Positions 9,958-18,911 of a stretch of DNA of 64,000 nucleotides are shown piece after piece. Source of the stretch: JAGVSR01 sp963786675 (GTDB taxonomy: Bacteria > Pseudomonadota > Alphaproteobacteria > Rhizobiales > Hyphomicrobiaceae); contig CAWAZY010000003.1 of NCBI GenBank assembly GCA_963786675.1, forward strand, positions 682,001 to 746,000, written 5' to 3'. Both the position numbers and the translations under genes were made by a program. The notes under the pieces are model-generated. The model did not search any database. It was not told the DNA's origin and saw only the letters and a program-made list of their open reading frames with translations. Position 1 is the first letter of the stretch; every line of letters starts with the position of its first letter.

Positions 9958-9958
9958 G

Positions 9959-11056
9959 ATGCGGCTCCTGCCTTCGACCGTCGGACGCTATATCGCCAGC
10001 CGGTTTCTGTTGGCCATTGCGACGACGTTCTTCGTGTGTTCGTTCCTGATTTTCGTCATCGATCTCGTCGAAATGCTGCGCCAGTCAGGGAAATTCGGCC
10101 AGGTCGCGGGCTGGAGAATCGCCTGGCTGACAATCCTGCGGCTGCCCGCCTACACCGAGTTCCTGCTCGCCTTTGCCGTTCTGGTGGGGTCGATCGGCGC
10201 CCTTTTGATGCTCTCCCGCAAGAGCGAGCTGGCCGTGATCCGCGCGAGCGGCATGTCGGCCTGGCAATTCCTGCGTCCCGGATTGCTGGTGGCGTTCTTG
10301 CTTGGGGTTGCCGGGGTCACGCTTTACAACCCCCTCGCCGCCTCGTCCCGCTCGGAGGCGGATCGCTTGTTTGGTGAGTATTTCGGCCGGGAAACCAACA
10401 TGTTGCGTGCGGGCGCCGCGGGCACGTGGCTGCGCCAGGACGGCCTCGACGGCCAGTCTGTTCTGACCGCGGGCCGGGTCAGCCGGGGCGGCCTCGAGCT
10501 GGCCTGGATCACGGGGTTCATTTTCAACTCGCAAGGCCGGTTCGTTGAACGCATCGAAGCCTCAATCGGTGTGCTGAAGGACGGCTTCTGGGAATTGCAG
10601 GACGTGACCGTTTCGCGCCCGGGCGAAGAGGCTAAAAAATTCGGCACGTACCTGATCTCCACCTACCTCACGCCGGAGCGGGCCCAGGACGCCCTCGGCA
10701 AGGCCCTGGCGGTGTCGTTCTGGGAGCTGCCCGGCCTGATCGAAGTGGCTGAAAAAGCGAAGCTTTCGACGGAAGATCTCGAGTTGCAGTATGCCCTCCT
10801 GATCGCCCGTCCATTTCTGTGCATCGTGATGGTGCTTTTGGCGGCCACTGTGTCGCTTAAGTCATTCCGCTCCGGGGGCATCCAGACTATGGTCGTCAGC
10901 GGAATGGTCGGGGGGTTCGGGTTCTTTCTTTTGGCTGAGATTTCACGGCAAATCGGCGCCGCCGGTTTGGTGCCTCCGTGGCTCGCAGTCTGGTTCCCGG
11001 TTTCCCTCGCCCTTGTGGCCACATCAACGGTGCTCTTGCACCAGGAGGACGGCTGA
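9959..11056 (+). CDS. lptG: LPS export ABC transporter permease LptG
   Basis: Partner permease of LptF in LptB2FG. 365 residues from the ATG at 9959. I chose this start because GGAGGGG sits just upstream, it follows the lptF stop by one base, and the protein then begins MRLLPSTVGRYIASRFLLAI as family members do. Helices at residues 12-35, 55-80 and 95-120 are followed by a periplasmic domain (about 125-260) and three C-terminal helices (LLIARPFLCIVMVLLAATVS, then MVVSGMVGGFGFFLLAEI). The stop overlaps the upstream edge of lptD, consistent with one transcript. Confidence 0.95.
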   Translation: MRLLPSTVGRYIASRFLLAIATTFFVCSFLIFVIDLVEMLRQSGKFGQVAGWRIAWLTILRLPAYTEFLLAFAVLVGSIGALLMLSRKSELAVIRASGMSAWQFLRPGLLVAFLLGVAGVTLYNPLAASSRSEADRLFGEYFGRETNMLRAGAAGTWLRQDGLDGQSVLTAGRVSRGGLELAWITGFIFNSQGRFVERIEASIGVLKDGFWELQDVTVSRPGEEAKKFGTYLISTYLTPERAQDALGKALAVSFWELPGLIEVAEKAKLSTEDLELQYALLIARPFLCIVMVLLAATVSLKSFRSGGIQTMVVSGMVGGFGFFLLAEISRQIGAAGLVPPWLAVWFPVSLALVATSTVLLHQEDG

Positions 11057-11059
11057 GTG

Positions 11060-13579
11060 ATGCGTGCTCTGCGGCTATCGCAGGCAGAGAAGAGCGGTGA
11101 TCGCGCAACGATGTTTCGCCTCGCGGTGAAGAGCATCGGGCGTTCGATCGTGCGCTCGTCTTCGCGCATGACCCGTCTCGCCGCCTTTGCGGCGCTGGTG
11201 GCAATGGCTGCTGGTTCGACGGTGGCCCTGGCGCAATACAAAGATCCCGTTCGTAACCAGACGACCCAGGCCAAGGCTTTCCCCAAACAGGAAGGCGGCA
11301 TGTTCGGCAAGACGCAGAAGATCGACGGCAAACTGCCCTTGCATCTCCAGGCCGACGAACTCGTCTACGACAACAACGGCAACAAGGTCATTGCCCGCGG
11401 CAACGTCGAGATCCAGTACGAGACCAACAATCTCACCGCCGACGAGGTGATCTACGACCAGTCGGCGAACACGCTGAACGCGGCCGGCAACGTGGTGCTG
11501 CGCGACGCCAACGGCAACGTCATCCGCGCCGAGCGCTACACGCTGACCGACGATTTCCGTGATGGTTTCGTCCAGTCGCTGAGCGTGGTCTCCCGCGACA
11601 ACTCCCGCATCTCCGCCGAGCAGGCGACACGGCGGGAAGGCAACGTCACCGACTTCTCGAACGCCAAGTTCACGCCGTGCCGTACGGACGGGACGACCCC
11701 GCCGCTGTGGTGCGTCGCCGCCCGCAAGATCACCCATGACGAAGCCGCGCAGACCATCAGCTATCAGGACGCCCAATTCGAACTGTTCGGCCAGCCTGTC
11801 GCCTACCTGCCCTACTTCGAGCATCCCGATCCGACCGTGAAGCGCCGCAGCGGCTTCCTGGCCCCGGGCTTCGGCCAGTCCGAGGAACTCGGGTTCTTCA
11901 CCGAGATCCCCTACTATTTCGCGCTGTCGCCCAACTACGACTTCACCTTCCATCCCCGCTACATGTCCGGCCAGGGCGTGCTGTGGATGGGTGACTGGCG
12001 TCACCGTCTCGCGAACGGCCAGTACTCGATCAATCTGGCAGTCATCGATCAGCACGGCAACGATCTGCCGAACAGCGTCTCGGACGAGGAGCGCCGTGAT
12101 CTCGATGGCTTCCGCGGCAGCCTCGAGACCAGGGGCGATTTCTCGCTGTCCAGCTGGTGGCGCTACGGCTGGGACGTGACGCTGGAATCCGACGACACCT
12201 TCCGCCGTTTCTACAAGCTCGATAGCGTGCTGCTGACCGACCGTGTGAATAACGTTTACTTCACGGGCATGTCGGAGCGGAATTACTTCGCGACGAACTT
12301 CTACCACTTCGGCGGCCTGTTGCTCGACGATACCGCGCAGTCCGAAAGCCGCGTCCACCCCATCGTCGATTACAACTACGTCGTCGACACGCCCGTGCTC
12401 GGCGGCGAGTTGAAGTTCGATGCCAACGCGCTGAGCTTCTCGCGCGCCGACGGCGCAGGCACCATCGCCGACCAGGAAATGTCGCGCGCCGTGGTCGAGG
12501 CCAAGTGGCGCCGCCGCCTAACCGACCAGTTGGGCATCACCTACACGCCGTTCGCGGAACTGCGCGGCGACGTCTACCAGATCAACAATTATCGCGACGC
12601 GGAGACGGGCGAGATCGTCGAGAACGAACATCTGGCGCGCGGGCTGGCCACCGGCGGCGTCACGGTTGCCTATCCCTGGATCGCCAATACGGCGTCCGCG
12701 TCGCACATCATCGAGCCGATCGGCCAGATCATTACACGCCAAGGCTCTGTCGATCAGGACCGCCTGCCGGTCGAGGACGCCAAGAGCCTCGTCTTCGACG
12801 ACACCAACCTCTTCGAGACCTCCAAGTTCTCCGGCTACGATCGCCTGGAGACGGGCACGCGCGCTAACGTTGGCCTGCAGTACACCTTCCAGCCGTGGTC
12901 TGGCGGTTATGCCCGCCTCCTGGCCGGTCAGAGCTATCATCTGAAGGGTGACAACGCTTACGAGAACCGTGCGATCCTCTGTGATCCCGATGGCGGCGGA
13001 CCGCAACCGGCAGGCGTGGTGGTTGCGCCGGGCGTCGACGACAACTGCAACCCCGCCTTCTCGGCGCGCTCGGGCCTGGAAACGTCCTCGTCTGATTACG
13101 TGCTCGGCGCCTATCTCGCACCGACCGATTCTTTCCGTCTGATTTCGCAGAGCCGTTTCGACGACGACAGCTTCGAATTGCGCCGCGAGGACGCGGCGGC
13201 CACGATCGCCTACGGGCCCCTCGCGCTGACGGGCATCTACAGTTACCGCTTCGGCGATCCTGAACTTGATCTGGCCAGCCAGCAGGACATCACGGCTGTC
13301 GGCCGGTTGCAGCTGACCAACACCTGGGCGCTGCTCGGCAGCCTGCGTTACGACATCGATGCCGAGACACGCCTGATGGATCGTCTCGAAATCCGCTACC
13401 AGGACGATTGCTTCATGCTCAGTGCGTCCTACACCGAAACATTCATCACCGACGCGGACCGCGATATCGAGCCTGATCGCACGCTCATGTTCCGCGTCGA
13501 GTTCAAGCACCTGGGCGGATTCAACTACGAGACAGGGATCAACGACACACTGTTCTCTGATCAGCAGCCGCCCGGCTGA
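11060..13579 (+). CDS. lptD: LPS-assembly outer-membrane protein LptD
   Basis: Beta-barrel that inserts LPS into the outer leaflet together with LptE. 839 residues. The ATG at 11060 (with a GTG just before it) is used because AGGAGG lies at 11043-11048. There is an extended N-terminus, then a signal peptide (RLAAFAALVAMAAGSTVALAQ). The OstA/LptA-like beta-taco domain follows (LPLHLQADELVYDNNGNKVI, then VEIQYETNNLTADEVIYD). The barrel includes VAYLPYFEHPDPTVKRRSGF and the LptD_C motif SGFLAPGFGQSEELG. Cysteines occur as pairs around FTPCRT/LWCVAA and in CDPDGGG/DNCNP plus DDCFML, compatible with the disulfides LptD needs. Third gene of the operon. Confidence 0.95.
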   Translation: MRALRLSQAEKSGDRATMFRLAVKSIGRSIVRSSSRMTRLAAFAALVAMAAGSTVALAQYKDPVRNQTTQAKAFPKQEGGMFGKTQKIDGKLPLHLQADELVYDNNGNKVIARGNVEIQYETNNLTADEVIYDQSANTLNAAGNVVLRDANGNVIRAERYTLTDDFRDGFVQSLSVVSRDNSRISAEQATRREGNVTDFSNAKFTPCRTDGTTPPLWCVAARKITHDEAAQTISYQDAQFELFGQPVAYLPYFEHPDPTVKRRSGFLAPGFGQSEELGFFTEIPYYFALSPNYDFTFHPRYMSGQGVLWMGDWRHRLANGQYSINLAVIDQHGNDLPNSVSDEERRDLDGFRGSLETRGDFSLSSWWRYGWDVTLESDDTFRRFYKLDSVLLTDRVNNVYFTGMSERNYFATNFYHFGGLLLDDTAQSESRVHPIVDYNYVVDTPVLGGELKFDANALSFSRADGAGTIADQEMSRAVVEAKWRRRLTDQLGITYTPFAELRGDVYQINNYRDAETGEIVENEHLARGLATGGVTVAYPWIANTASASHIIEPIGQIITRQGSVDQDRLPVEDAKSLVFDDTNLFETSKFSGYDRLETGTRANVGLQYTFQPWSGGYARLLAGQSYHLKGDNAYENRAILCDPDGGGPQPAGVVVAPGVDDNCNPAFSARSGLETSSSDYVLGAYLAPTDSFRLISQSRFDDDSFELRREDAAATIAYGPLALTGIYSYRFGDPELDLASQQDITAVGRLQLTNTWALLGSLRYDIDAETRLMDRLEIRYQDDCFMLSASYTETFITDADRDIEPDRTLMFRVEFKHLGGFNYETGINDTLFSDQQPPG

Positions 13580-13902
13580 GGCCGCTGTGCTGGAGTCTCA
13601 GCCCCGTGCCCCTTGTGCCGTCATCGCGGGCCAGCGGTTGCGACCGCCCGCTGGAGGTTCTTGCGTTAACCGTGGCAAAATCTGCCATGCGAGGGCCACG
13701 GTTGCGGTGGATAAGTCCATAGGCTCAGGCTGAGGCCCAGGTAGACTTGGCAAGGCCGAATCGGCAGGCGTGCGGAAGCTTCTTGGTGCGCGAGCCTCTT
13801 GAGCGTGCCGCGGGCATCCTTCGCACGGCGATGTCCGCTCTGGTGGCGCCTGAGGACGTCAACACGAAGATCAATTCGAAGAAGAGAACCAGTTCGGACA
13901 CT
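13580..13902 (+). other. lptD-surA spacer with inverted repeat
   Basis: 323 bp between the lptD stop and the chosen surA start. A 9-bp perfect inverted repeat (AACCGTGGC at 13668-13676, GCCACGGTT at 13695-13703) could form a hairpin. There is no T-tract, so it is not a clear terminator. An in-frame upstream start for surA at 13747 would occupy part of this space but lacks a good signal peptide position. Confidence 0.45.
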
Positions 13903-15285
13903 ATGATCAGGACGAGCTTTGCACATGCAGACGGACAGGTGCGCCGCCAACGGGCCGTGACGGACTGGGCGCGTCCGGTTTTGGGCGCTGCCGCGCTTCT
14001 TTTTTGTCTTGCACCGCTTCCGGTGCTGGCGGGAGGCATGGGTGGTGTGACCGTGACGGTGCCGCCCGGCACGCCCCAGCCGTTGCCCGAAATTGTCGTG
14101 CCCTCCGAACCCGATCCGGCACCCGCCGCGAAGCCCAAGCCGAAGCCCAAGGATGAGGGTGCTCAGGGTAAGCCGGCGAACAAGTCGGCGGCGATCAAGC
14201 CGGGTGGTGACGGAGTGGGCGGCCGCATCAAGGGATCGTCGCAATCGATCGTCGTGCTCGTCAACGATGAACCCATTACCGGCTACGAGATCTCGCAGCG
14301 TCAGCGTCTCATGGGTATGGGAAACGCCAACATCGGCGAACGGGCGCAGGCGAATTTCAAGGCGCTGATCAAATCGCCAAAGACCAGTGAGCGTCTGAAA
14401 GCGATCTTGAACGAAACCGTCAAATCCAATCCGGGTAAGTCGCGCGAAGAGATCATCGAGATCTTTGAGAAGCGCAAGCAGGCGTTTGCCAAGGGTTTGC
14501 AGACCCAGGCTGTGGAGAGCGCGCGCCAGAGCGTCATGCCGGGGCTGCGCAAGGAAGCCTTGGAAGAACTCATCGACGAGCGCTTGAAGCTGCAGGAAGC
14601 CAAGAAGCTCAATGTCGTTGTCGGCGACGACCAGATCGACACCATCATGGGGTCGATCGCGCAGAAGAACAAAATGAACAACAAGGAGTTCGAGGCGCAT
14701 CTGAAAAAGATGGGCGCGGACCCCACGATCATGCGCAATCGCTTCAAAGCGAACATGTCATGGCAGGAAGTGATCCGGCGCAAGTTCGGGCACCAGATTG
14801 CGGTCAACGACCGGGACGTCGACCGGTTCGTCCAGAAGTCGCCGGGCGAAAATGACCAGAGCGTTGAGTTGCAGGTCCAGCGCATCACGCTGCCTGTGCC
14901 GCCGAAGCTGGATCAGAAGTTGATTGCCCAGCGCTTCGCCGAAGCCGAGGGTCTTGCGCGCAAGGGCGGCGGCTGCGCGGCCATGCCCGGTCTTGCCAAT
15001 TCGGTGGCTGGCGCGCGCTTCGAGAATCTCGGCCCCCGCGCCGCCGGCACCATCCAGGAGCCGACACGCAGCATGCTCATCAATGCCAGCGACGGTGAAT
15101 TGCTGCCTCCGACCATGGCCTCGGGCGGCGTGGAGATTTGGGCCGTATGTGGCCGCAAGACCGTGGCGGGCGATCTCGAACGCCGCGAAACAGTGCAGGC
15201 TGAACTGCGCCAGAAGGAATTCGAGGTGCTGGCCAAAAAGCACCTTAAGGATTTGCGCCAGGACGCTGCGATTGAGTACCGCTGA
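13903..15285 (+). CDS. surA: SurA-like periplasmic chaperone / peptidyl-prolyl isomerase
   Basis: Chaperone for outer-membrane proteins in the periplasm. 460 residues from the ATG at 13903, with a signal peptide (VLGAAALLFCLAPLPVLAGG) and then a Pro/Lys-rich linker (PAAKPKPKPKDEGAQG). The SurA N-terminal domain follows, with VVLVNDEPITGYEISQRQRL and EELIDERLKLQEAKKL. The C-terminal part has a rotamase-like region (ELQVQRITLPVP, GLARKGGGCAAM, SDGELLPP, VEIWAVCGRK) that is shorter and more divergent than E. coli parvulin domains, as usual for alphaproteobacterial SurA. It fits the lptD-surA-pdxA-rsmA operon order. The stop overlaps the pdxA start (TGATG), suggesting translational coupling. Confidence 0.9.
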   Translation: MIRTSFAHADGQVRRQRAVTDWARPVLGAAALLFCLAPLPVLAGGMGGVTVTVPPGTPQPLPEIVVPSEPDPAPAAKPKPKPKDEGAQGKPANKSAAIKPGGDGVGGRIKGSSQSIVVLVNDEPITGYEISQRQRLMGMGNANIGERAQANFKALIKSPKTSERLKAILNETVKSNPGKSREEIIEIFEKRKQAFAKGLQTQAVESARQSVMPGLRKEALEELIDERLKLQEAKKLNVVVGDDQIDTIMGSIAQKNKMNNKEFEAHLKKMGADPTIMRNRFKANMSWQEVIRRKFGHQIAVNDRDVDRFVQKSPGENDQSVELQVQRITLPVPPKLDQKLIAQRFAEAEGLARKGGGCAAMPGLANSVAGARFENLGPRAAGTIQEPTRSMLINASDGELLPPTMASGGVEIWAVCGRKTVAGDLERRETVQAELRQKEFEVLAKKHLKDLRQDAAIEYR

Positions 15286-16337
15286 TGGATGATGCGCCCG
15301 AGGTCGGCTCGCCCCAACTGCCACTGGCCGTCAGCATGGGGGATCCGGCCGGCATCGGTCCGGAAATCACTTTGAAGGCCTTCGCCAAGCGGGCCTCGCT
15401 ACGTTTGCCGCCGTTCGCGCTCTATGCCTGTCCGCGCACGTTGGCCGAGCGCGGCAAGAAACTGTCGCTCGACATCCAGATTGCCGAGATCGACGCGCCG
15501 GGAGAGGCCCTGACCCATTTCGCCGATCGCCTCCCGGTCGTGCCGGTGCCGGTTGCACGCACCGTGGTGCCCGGCCATCCCGCCGCCGAGAACGGTATGG
15601 CGACGATCGCCGCCATCGAGCGGGCGACGCGCGCGGTTGTCGTGGGCGAAGCGAGCGCGCTCGTCACCAATCCAATCGCCAAGTCCGTGCTCTATGCTGC
15701 CGGTTTCGTGCATCCCGGTCATACCGAATTCTTGGCGGCACTGGCGGAATCGCTGGCGGGCGGGCGGCGCTACCATCCGGTGATGATGCTGGCCTCCGAC
15801 GTGCTGCGCGTCGTACCCGCGACCATCCATATTCCGATTTCAGCCGTGCCGCGCAGTCTGACGCGTCCGCTGCTCGCCAAGACCATTCGCATTACAGCCG
15901 AGAGCCTGCGGTCGGACTTCGGGATCGCCGCCCCGCGCATCGCCGTCGCCGGGCTCAATCCCCATGCCGGCGAAGGCGGCGCCATCGGCCGCGAGGACGC
16001 GGACCTGATCGCGCCCGTCGTGCAAGAACTGCAGCGCGACGGCATCGATGTGACGGGGCCGTTCTCGGCCGATACGATGTTCCACCCCGCGGCGCGCGCG
16101 ACGTATGACGCGGCGGTGTGCATGTATCACGACCAGGCCCTGATCCCGATCAAGACGCTGGCCTTTGACAGCGGCGTGAACGTGACCCTGGGTCTGCCGT
16201 TCGTGCGCACGTCGCCCGACCACGGCACGGCCTTCAACATCGCCGCTGCCGGCGTCGCGGATTCGGGCAGCTTCGTCGCCGCATTGAAACTGGGCGCCAC
16301 CCTCGCCGCCAACCGGCGGCGGGCGGTCGCGACATGA
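15285..16337 (+). CDS. pdxA: 4-hydroxythreonine-4-phosphate dehydrogenase PdxA
   Basis: NAD-dependent oxidation of 4-phosphohydroxy-L-threonine in the DXP-dependent pyridoxal phosphate pathway. 350 residues. Family motifs: SMGDPAGIGPEITLKAF near the N-terminus, ALVTNPIAKSVLYAAGF, PGHTEFLA, the metal-site segment AGLNPHAGEGGAIGRED, then GPFSADTMFHPAAR, YHDQALIPIKTLAFDSGVNV and TSPDHGTAFNIA. The start codon overlaps the surA stop and the stop codon overlaps the rsmA start (ATGA), as in many proteobacteria where these genes are co-transcribed. Confidence 0.97.
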   Translation: MDDAPEVGSPQLPLAVSMGDPAGIGPEITLKAFAKRASLRLPPFALYACPRTLAERGKKLSLDIQIAEIDAPGEALTHFADRLPVVPVPVARTVVPGHPAAENGMATIAAIERATRAVVVGEASALVTNPIAKSVLYAAGFVHPGHTEFLAALAESLAGGRRYHPVMMLASDVLRVVPATIHIPISAVPRSLTRPLLAKTIRITAESLRSDFGIAAPRIAVAGLNPHAGEGGAIGREDADLIAPVVQELQRDGIDVTGPFSADTMFHPAARATYDAAVCMYHDQALIPIKTLAFDSGVNVTLGLPFVRTSPDHGTAFNIAAAGVADSGSFVAALKLGATLAANRRRAVAT

Positions 16338-17218
16338 GCACGCCTTCGGGTGGTGACGGTCTGCCCCCGCTCCGCGATGTGATCCGCACGCACGATCTGG
16401 CGGCCAAGAAGGCGCTGGGCCAGAACTTCATTCTCGATCTTAACCTGACGCGCCGGATCGCCCGGCTGGCCGCGCCGCTCGACGGCATGACCATTGTCGA
16501 AGTCGGACCCGGCCCCGGTGGTCTGACCCGCGCGCTATTGATGGAAGGCGCTGAGCGCGTCATTGCGGTGGAACGCGACCGGCGCTGCATCGCCGCCTTG
16601 GCCGACGTGGCGCGCGCCTATCCCGGCCGCTTGGACGTGCATGAGGGCGATGCGCTGAACGCGAACTGGCGCGAACTGACCGGCGCTGGGCCCGCCGCGA
16701 TCGTCGCCAACCTGCCCTACAACATCGCCACGCTCCTGCTGATCGGCTGGCTGGAAGCCGAGCCCTGGCCGCCCTGGTGGCAGCGCATGGCGCTGATGTT
16801 CCAGAAAGAGGTGGCTGAACGGATCGTCGCCGCCCCCGGTTCGAAGGCCTATGGGCGGCTGGCGGTCATCGCGCAGTGGCGCACCACACCGGTCATCGGC
16901 TTGACCTTGCCGCCGGCAGCCTTTACGCCACCACCGAAGGTGTCGTCGGCCGTCGTCGTCTTCACGCCGAAAGCGGCACCCTCGCCCGCGTGTTCCGTGA
17001 AAGCGCTCGGGCGCGTCACTGCCGCGGCCTTCGGGCAGAGGCGGAAAATGCTGCGGCAGAGTTTGAAGACGCTGGTCCCGATGCCGGAACTGCTGCTCAA
17101 CGCGGCGGGCATCGCGCCGGACCTGCGCGCGGAACAGTTGAGCGTGGACGACTTCGCGCGCATGGCGCTGATCTTCGAACAGGGCAGCGGCGAGCTTGAT
17201 GGTCACAAGCCCGATTGA
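16334..17218 (+). CDS. rsmA: 16S rRNA A1518/A1519 dimethyltransferase RsmA (KsgA)
   Basis: SAM-dependent dimethylation of two adenosines in helix 45 of 16S rRNA, a late checkpoint of 30S assembly. 294 residues. Visible: KKALGQNFILDLNLTRRIA, the SAM loop VEVGPGPGGLTRALL, the acidic VIAVERDRRC, and the catalytic NLPYNIATLLL. The region AAAFGQRRKMLRQSLK is the usual C-terminal domain signature. Last gene of the lpt-surA operon. Its 3' end overlaps the 3' end of gmk on the other strand by 16 bp. Confidence 0.97.
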   Translation: MSTPSGGDGLPPLRDVIRTHDLAAKKALGQNFILDLNLTRRIARLAAPLDGMTIVEVGPGPGGLTRALLMEGAERVIAVERDRRCIAALADVARAYPGRLDVHEGDALNANWRELTGAGPAAIVANLPYNIATLLLIGWLEAEPWPPWWQRMALMFQKEVAERIVAAPGSKAYGRLAVIAQWRTTPVIGLTLPPAAFTPPPKVSSAVVVFTPKAAPSPACSVKALGRVTAAAFGQRRKMLRQSLKTLVPMPELLLNAAGIAPDLRAEQLSVDDFARMALIFEQGSGELDGHKPD

Positions 17219-17862
17219 AGATCCCGGACGAACTGGGACAGCCCCAGCAGCCGTTCGCGCTTCAGGCGCTCGGCGGCCAGGATGGCATTGAGCCCTGCAA
17301 TGCTCTTTTCCAGTTCCGCATTGACGATCACATAGTCGTATTCCGCCCAATGGCTGATCTCGGCGGCGGCCTCGGCCATGCGCTTGGCCACAACATCGGG
17401 CGGATCCTGCGCGCGGGCCTGCAACCGCTTTTCAAGTGCGGCGCCCGACGGGGGAAGGATAAAGACGCGGACGAGATCGCCAGCCATCTTTTCCGCCATC
17501 TGTTGGGCGCCCTGCCAGTCGATATCGAACAGGATGTCCTCGCCGCGCGCGATGGCCGCTTCGACGGGGCCGCGCGGCGTCCCGTAGGAATTGCCGAACA
17601 CGCGTGCCCATTCAAGCAGCTCGCCGCGCTCGCGCATCTGGGCGAAGCGTGCATCGTCGACAAAGATATAGTCGCGCCCGTCGACTTCGCCCGGACGCGG
17701 CTTGCGCGTGGTGACGGAGATGGACAGGCGGATGCCGGCGTCGCCGTCGAGCAGCGCGCGCGACAGTGTCGTCTTGCCGGCACCCGACGGTGACGACAGC
17801 ACCAGGAGCACGCCGCGGCGGGCGATGCTGGGCGGAGGTGAGGCGGAGGCTGCGCTATTCAA
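17203..17862 (-). CDS. gmk: Guanylate kinase
   Basis: ATP + GMP to ADP + GDP, feeding (d)GTP synthesis. 219 residues: P-loop SSPSGAGKTTLSRALL, GMP-binding SVTTRKPRPGEVDGRDYIFV and GNSYGTPRGPVEAA, then DILFDIDWQGAQQM and FILPPSGAALEKRL. The N-terminus is slightly extended (MNSAASASPPPSIARRGVLL). The start overlaps the end of yicC by 8 bp, a typical yicC-gmk pair. Confidence 0.97.
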   Translation of the reverse strand: MNSAASASPPPSIARRGVLLVLSSPSGAGKTTLSRALLDGDAGIRLSISVTTRKPRPGEVDGRDYIFVDDARFAQMRERGELLEWARVFGNSYGTPRGPVEAAIARGEDILFDIDWQGAQQMAEKMAGDLVRVFILPPSGAALEKRLQARAQDPPDVVAKRMAEAAAEISHWAEYDYVIVNAELEKSIAGLNAILAAERLKRERLLGLSQFVRDLQSGL

Positions 17863-18742
17863 TGTTCTGCACCTGCTCGCGCAATTGATCGATCACCGTC
17901 TTGAGGGCGAGGCCCGCACGGGACGTTTCCACGTCGATGGCCTTGGAGGTCAGGGTGTTGGCTTCGCGGTTCAGTTCCTGGGCCAGAAAGTCGAACTTGC
18001 GCCCAACGGGGCCGGCATCGGCAAAGAGCGCGCGCGCGGACTGAATGTGTGCCTTCAGCCGCTGCAGTTCCTCTTCCACATCGGCCCGCGTGGCGAGCAT
18101 CACGGCTTCCTGGTGCAAGCGTCCCGGTTCGAAGGATGCATTGGCTTCCATGAGCCGGGCGACCTGATCGGCCAGACGCCCGCGGATGGCGTCCGCCGCA
18201 CGTGCCGGCGACGCCTGGACCTGATCGGACAGACGCGCGATCTCGTCGATGGAGGCGGCCAGTACGGCGTGAAGGCGCGCACCTTCCTCGCGGCGCGCGG
18301 TGGCCAGCAGATCCAACGCGTCTTCGAGCGTGGCGAGAATGTCCTGGATCAACGCACTGTCAGGCGCCGTCAGATCGACCGGCTCGGTGACTTCGAGTAC
18401 GCCGCGCAGCGCCAATAGGCCATCCGCGCTGGGAGGCGGCGCGCCAGTGAGGCGGCGCACGTCCTCTACGGCCTTCATGATCTGGGCGAGGGCAGCTGGG
18501 TTGACGCGGATCTCGGCCGACGCCGCATCGCGCTGGAGGGTGAGATTGACCGTGAGGCTGCCACGCGAAAAGCGGCGGGTGACGGATTCGCGAACCTTCG
18601 GATCCAACCCATCGAACCCCGGCGGCAGCCGAAGCCGCACATCGAGACCGCGACCGTTCACACTGCGCACTTCCCAGAACCAACGGACCCCCTCTCGGGC
18701 GCCATCGGCGCGGGCAAATCCGGTCATGCTGCTGACGGTCAT
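17855..18742 (-). CDS. YicC family endoribonuclease
   Basis: YicC/YloC family. E. coli YicC is an RNase implicated in small-RNA turnover. 295 residues from the ATG at 18742: the start MTVSSMTGFARADG is the family hallmark, followed by WEVRSVNGRGLDVRLRLP. The C-terminal DUF1732 domain contains ELNREANTLTSKAIDVE and ends LREQVQNIE. It is transcribed with gmk (8-bp overlap) downstream of mltG. Confidence 0.93.
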   Translation of the reverse strand: MTVSSMTGFARADGAREGVRWFWEVRSVNGRGLDVRLRLPPGFDGLDPKVRESVTRRFSRGSLTVNLTLQRDAASAEIRVNPAALAQIMKAVEDVRRLTGAPPPSADGLLALRGVLEVTEPVDLTAPDSALIQDILATLEDALDLLATARREEGARLHAVLAASIDEIARLSDQVQASPARAADAIRGRLADQVARLMEANASFEPGRLHQEAVMLATRADVEEELQRLKAHIQSARALFADAGPVGRKFDFLAQELNREANTLTSKAIDVETSRAGLALKTVIDQLREQVQNIE

Positions 18743-18911
18743 GGGGGCTCGGCAATAGGTCGGGTGGGACGGCTCCGGCATGGGAACCGGGCCAGGCGCG
18801 AACGCGTGCTTTTCGCACCTTTAACCGCTGGGGCGCGTGCCGCCAAGTGCTTCGCACATCAATGGCAGCGAACAGGTCAAGGCGCCGCCAGCCGGAGCTG
18901 TGCGCCGGCCC

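Noticed and set aside
11075..13510. Long open frames on the strand opposite lptD (11075-12358 and 12518-13510)
   Set aside because: Antisense shadows of a high-GC gene: no family resemblance, low-complexity composition and no ribosome-binding sites, while the sense frame is a complete LptD.
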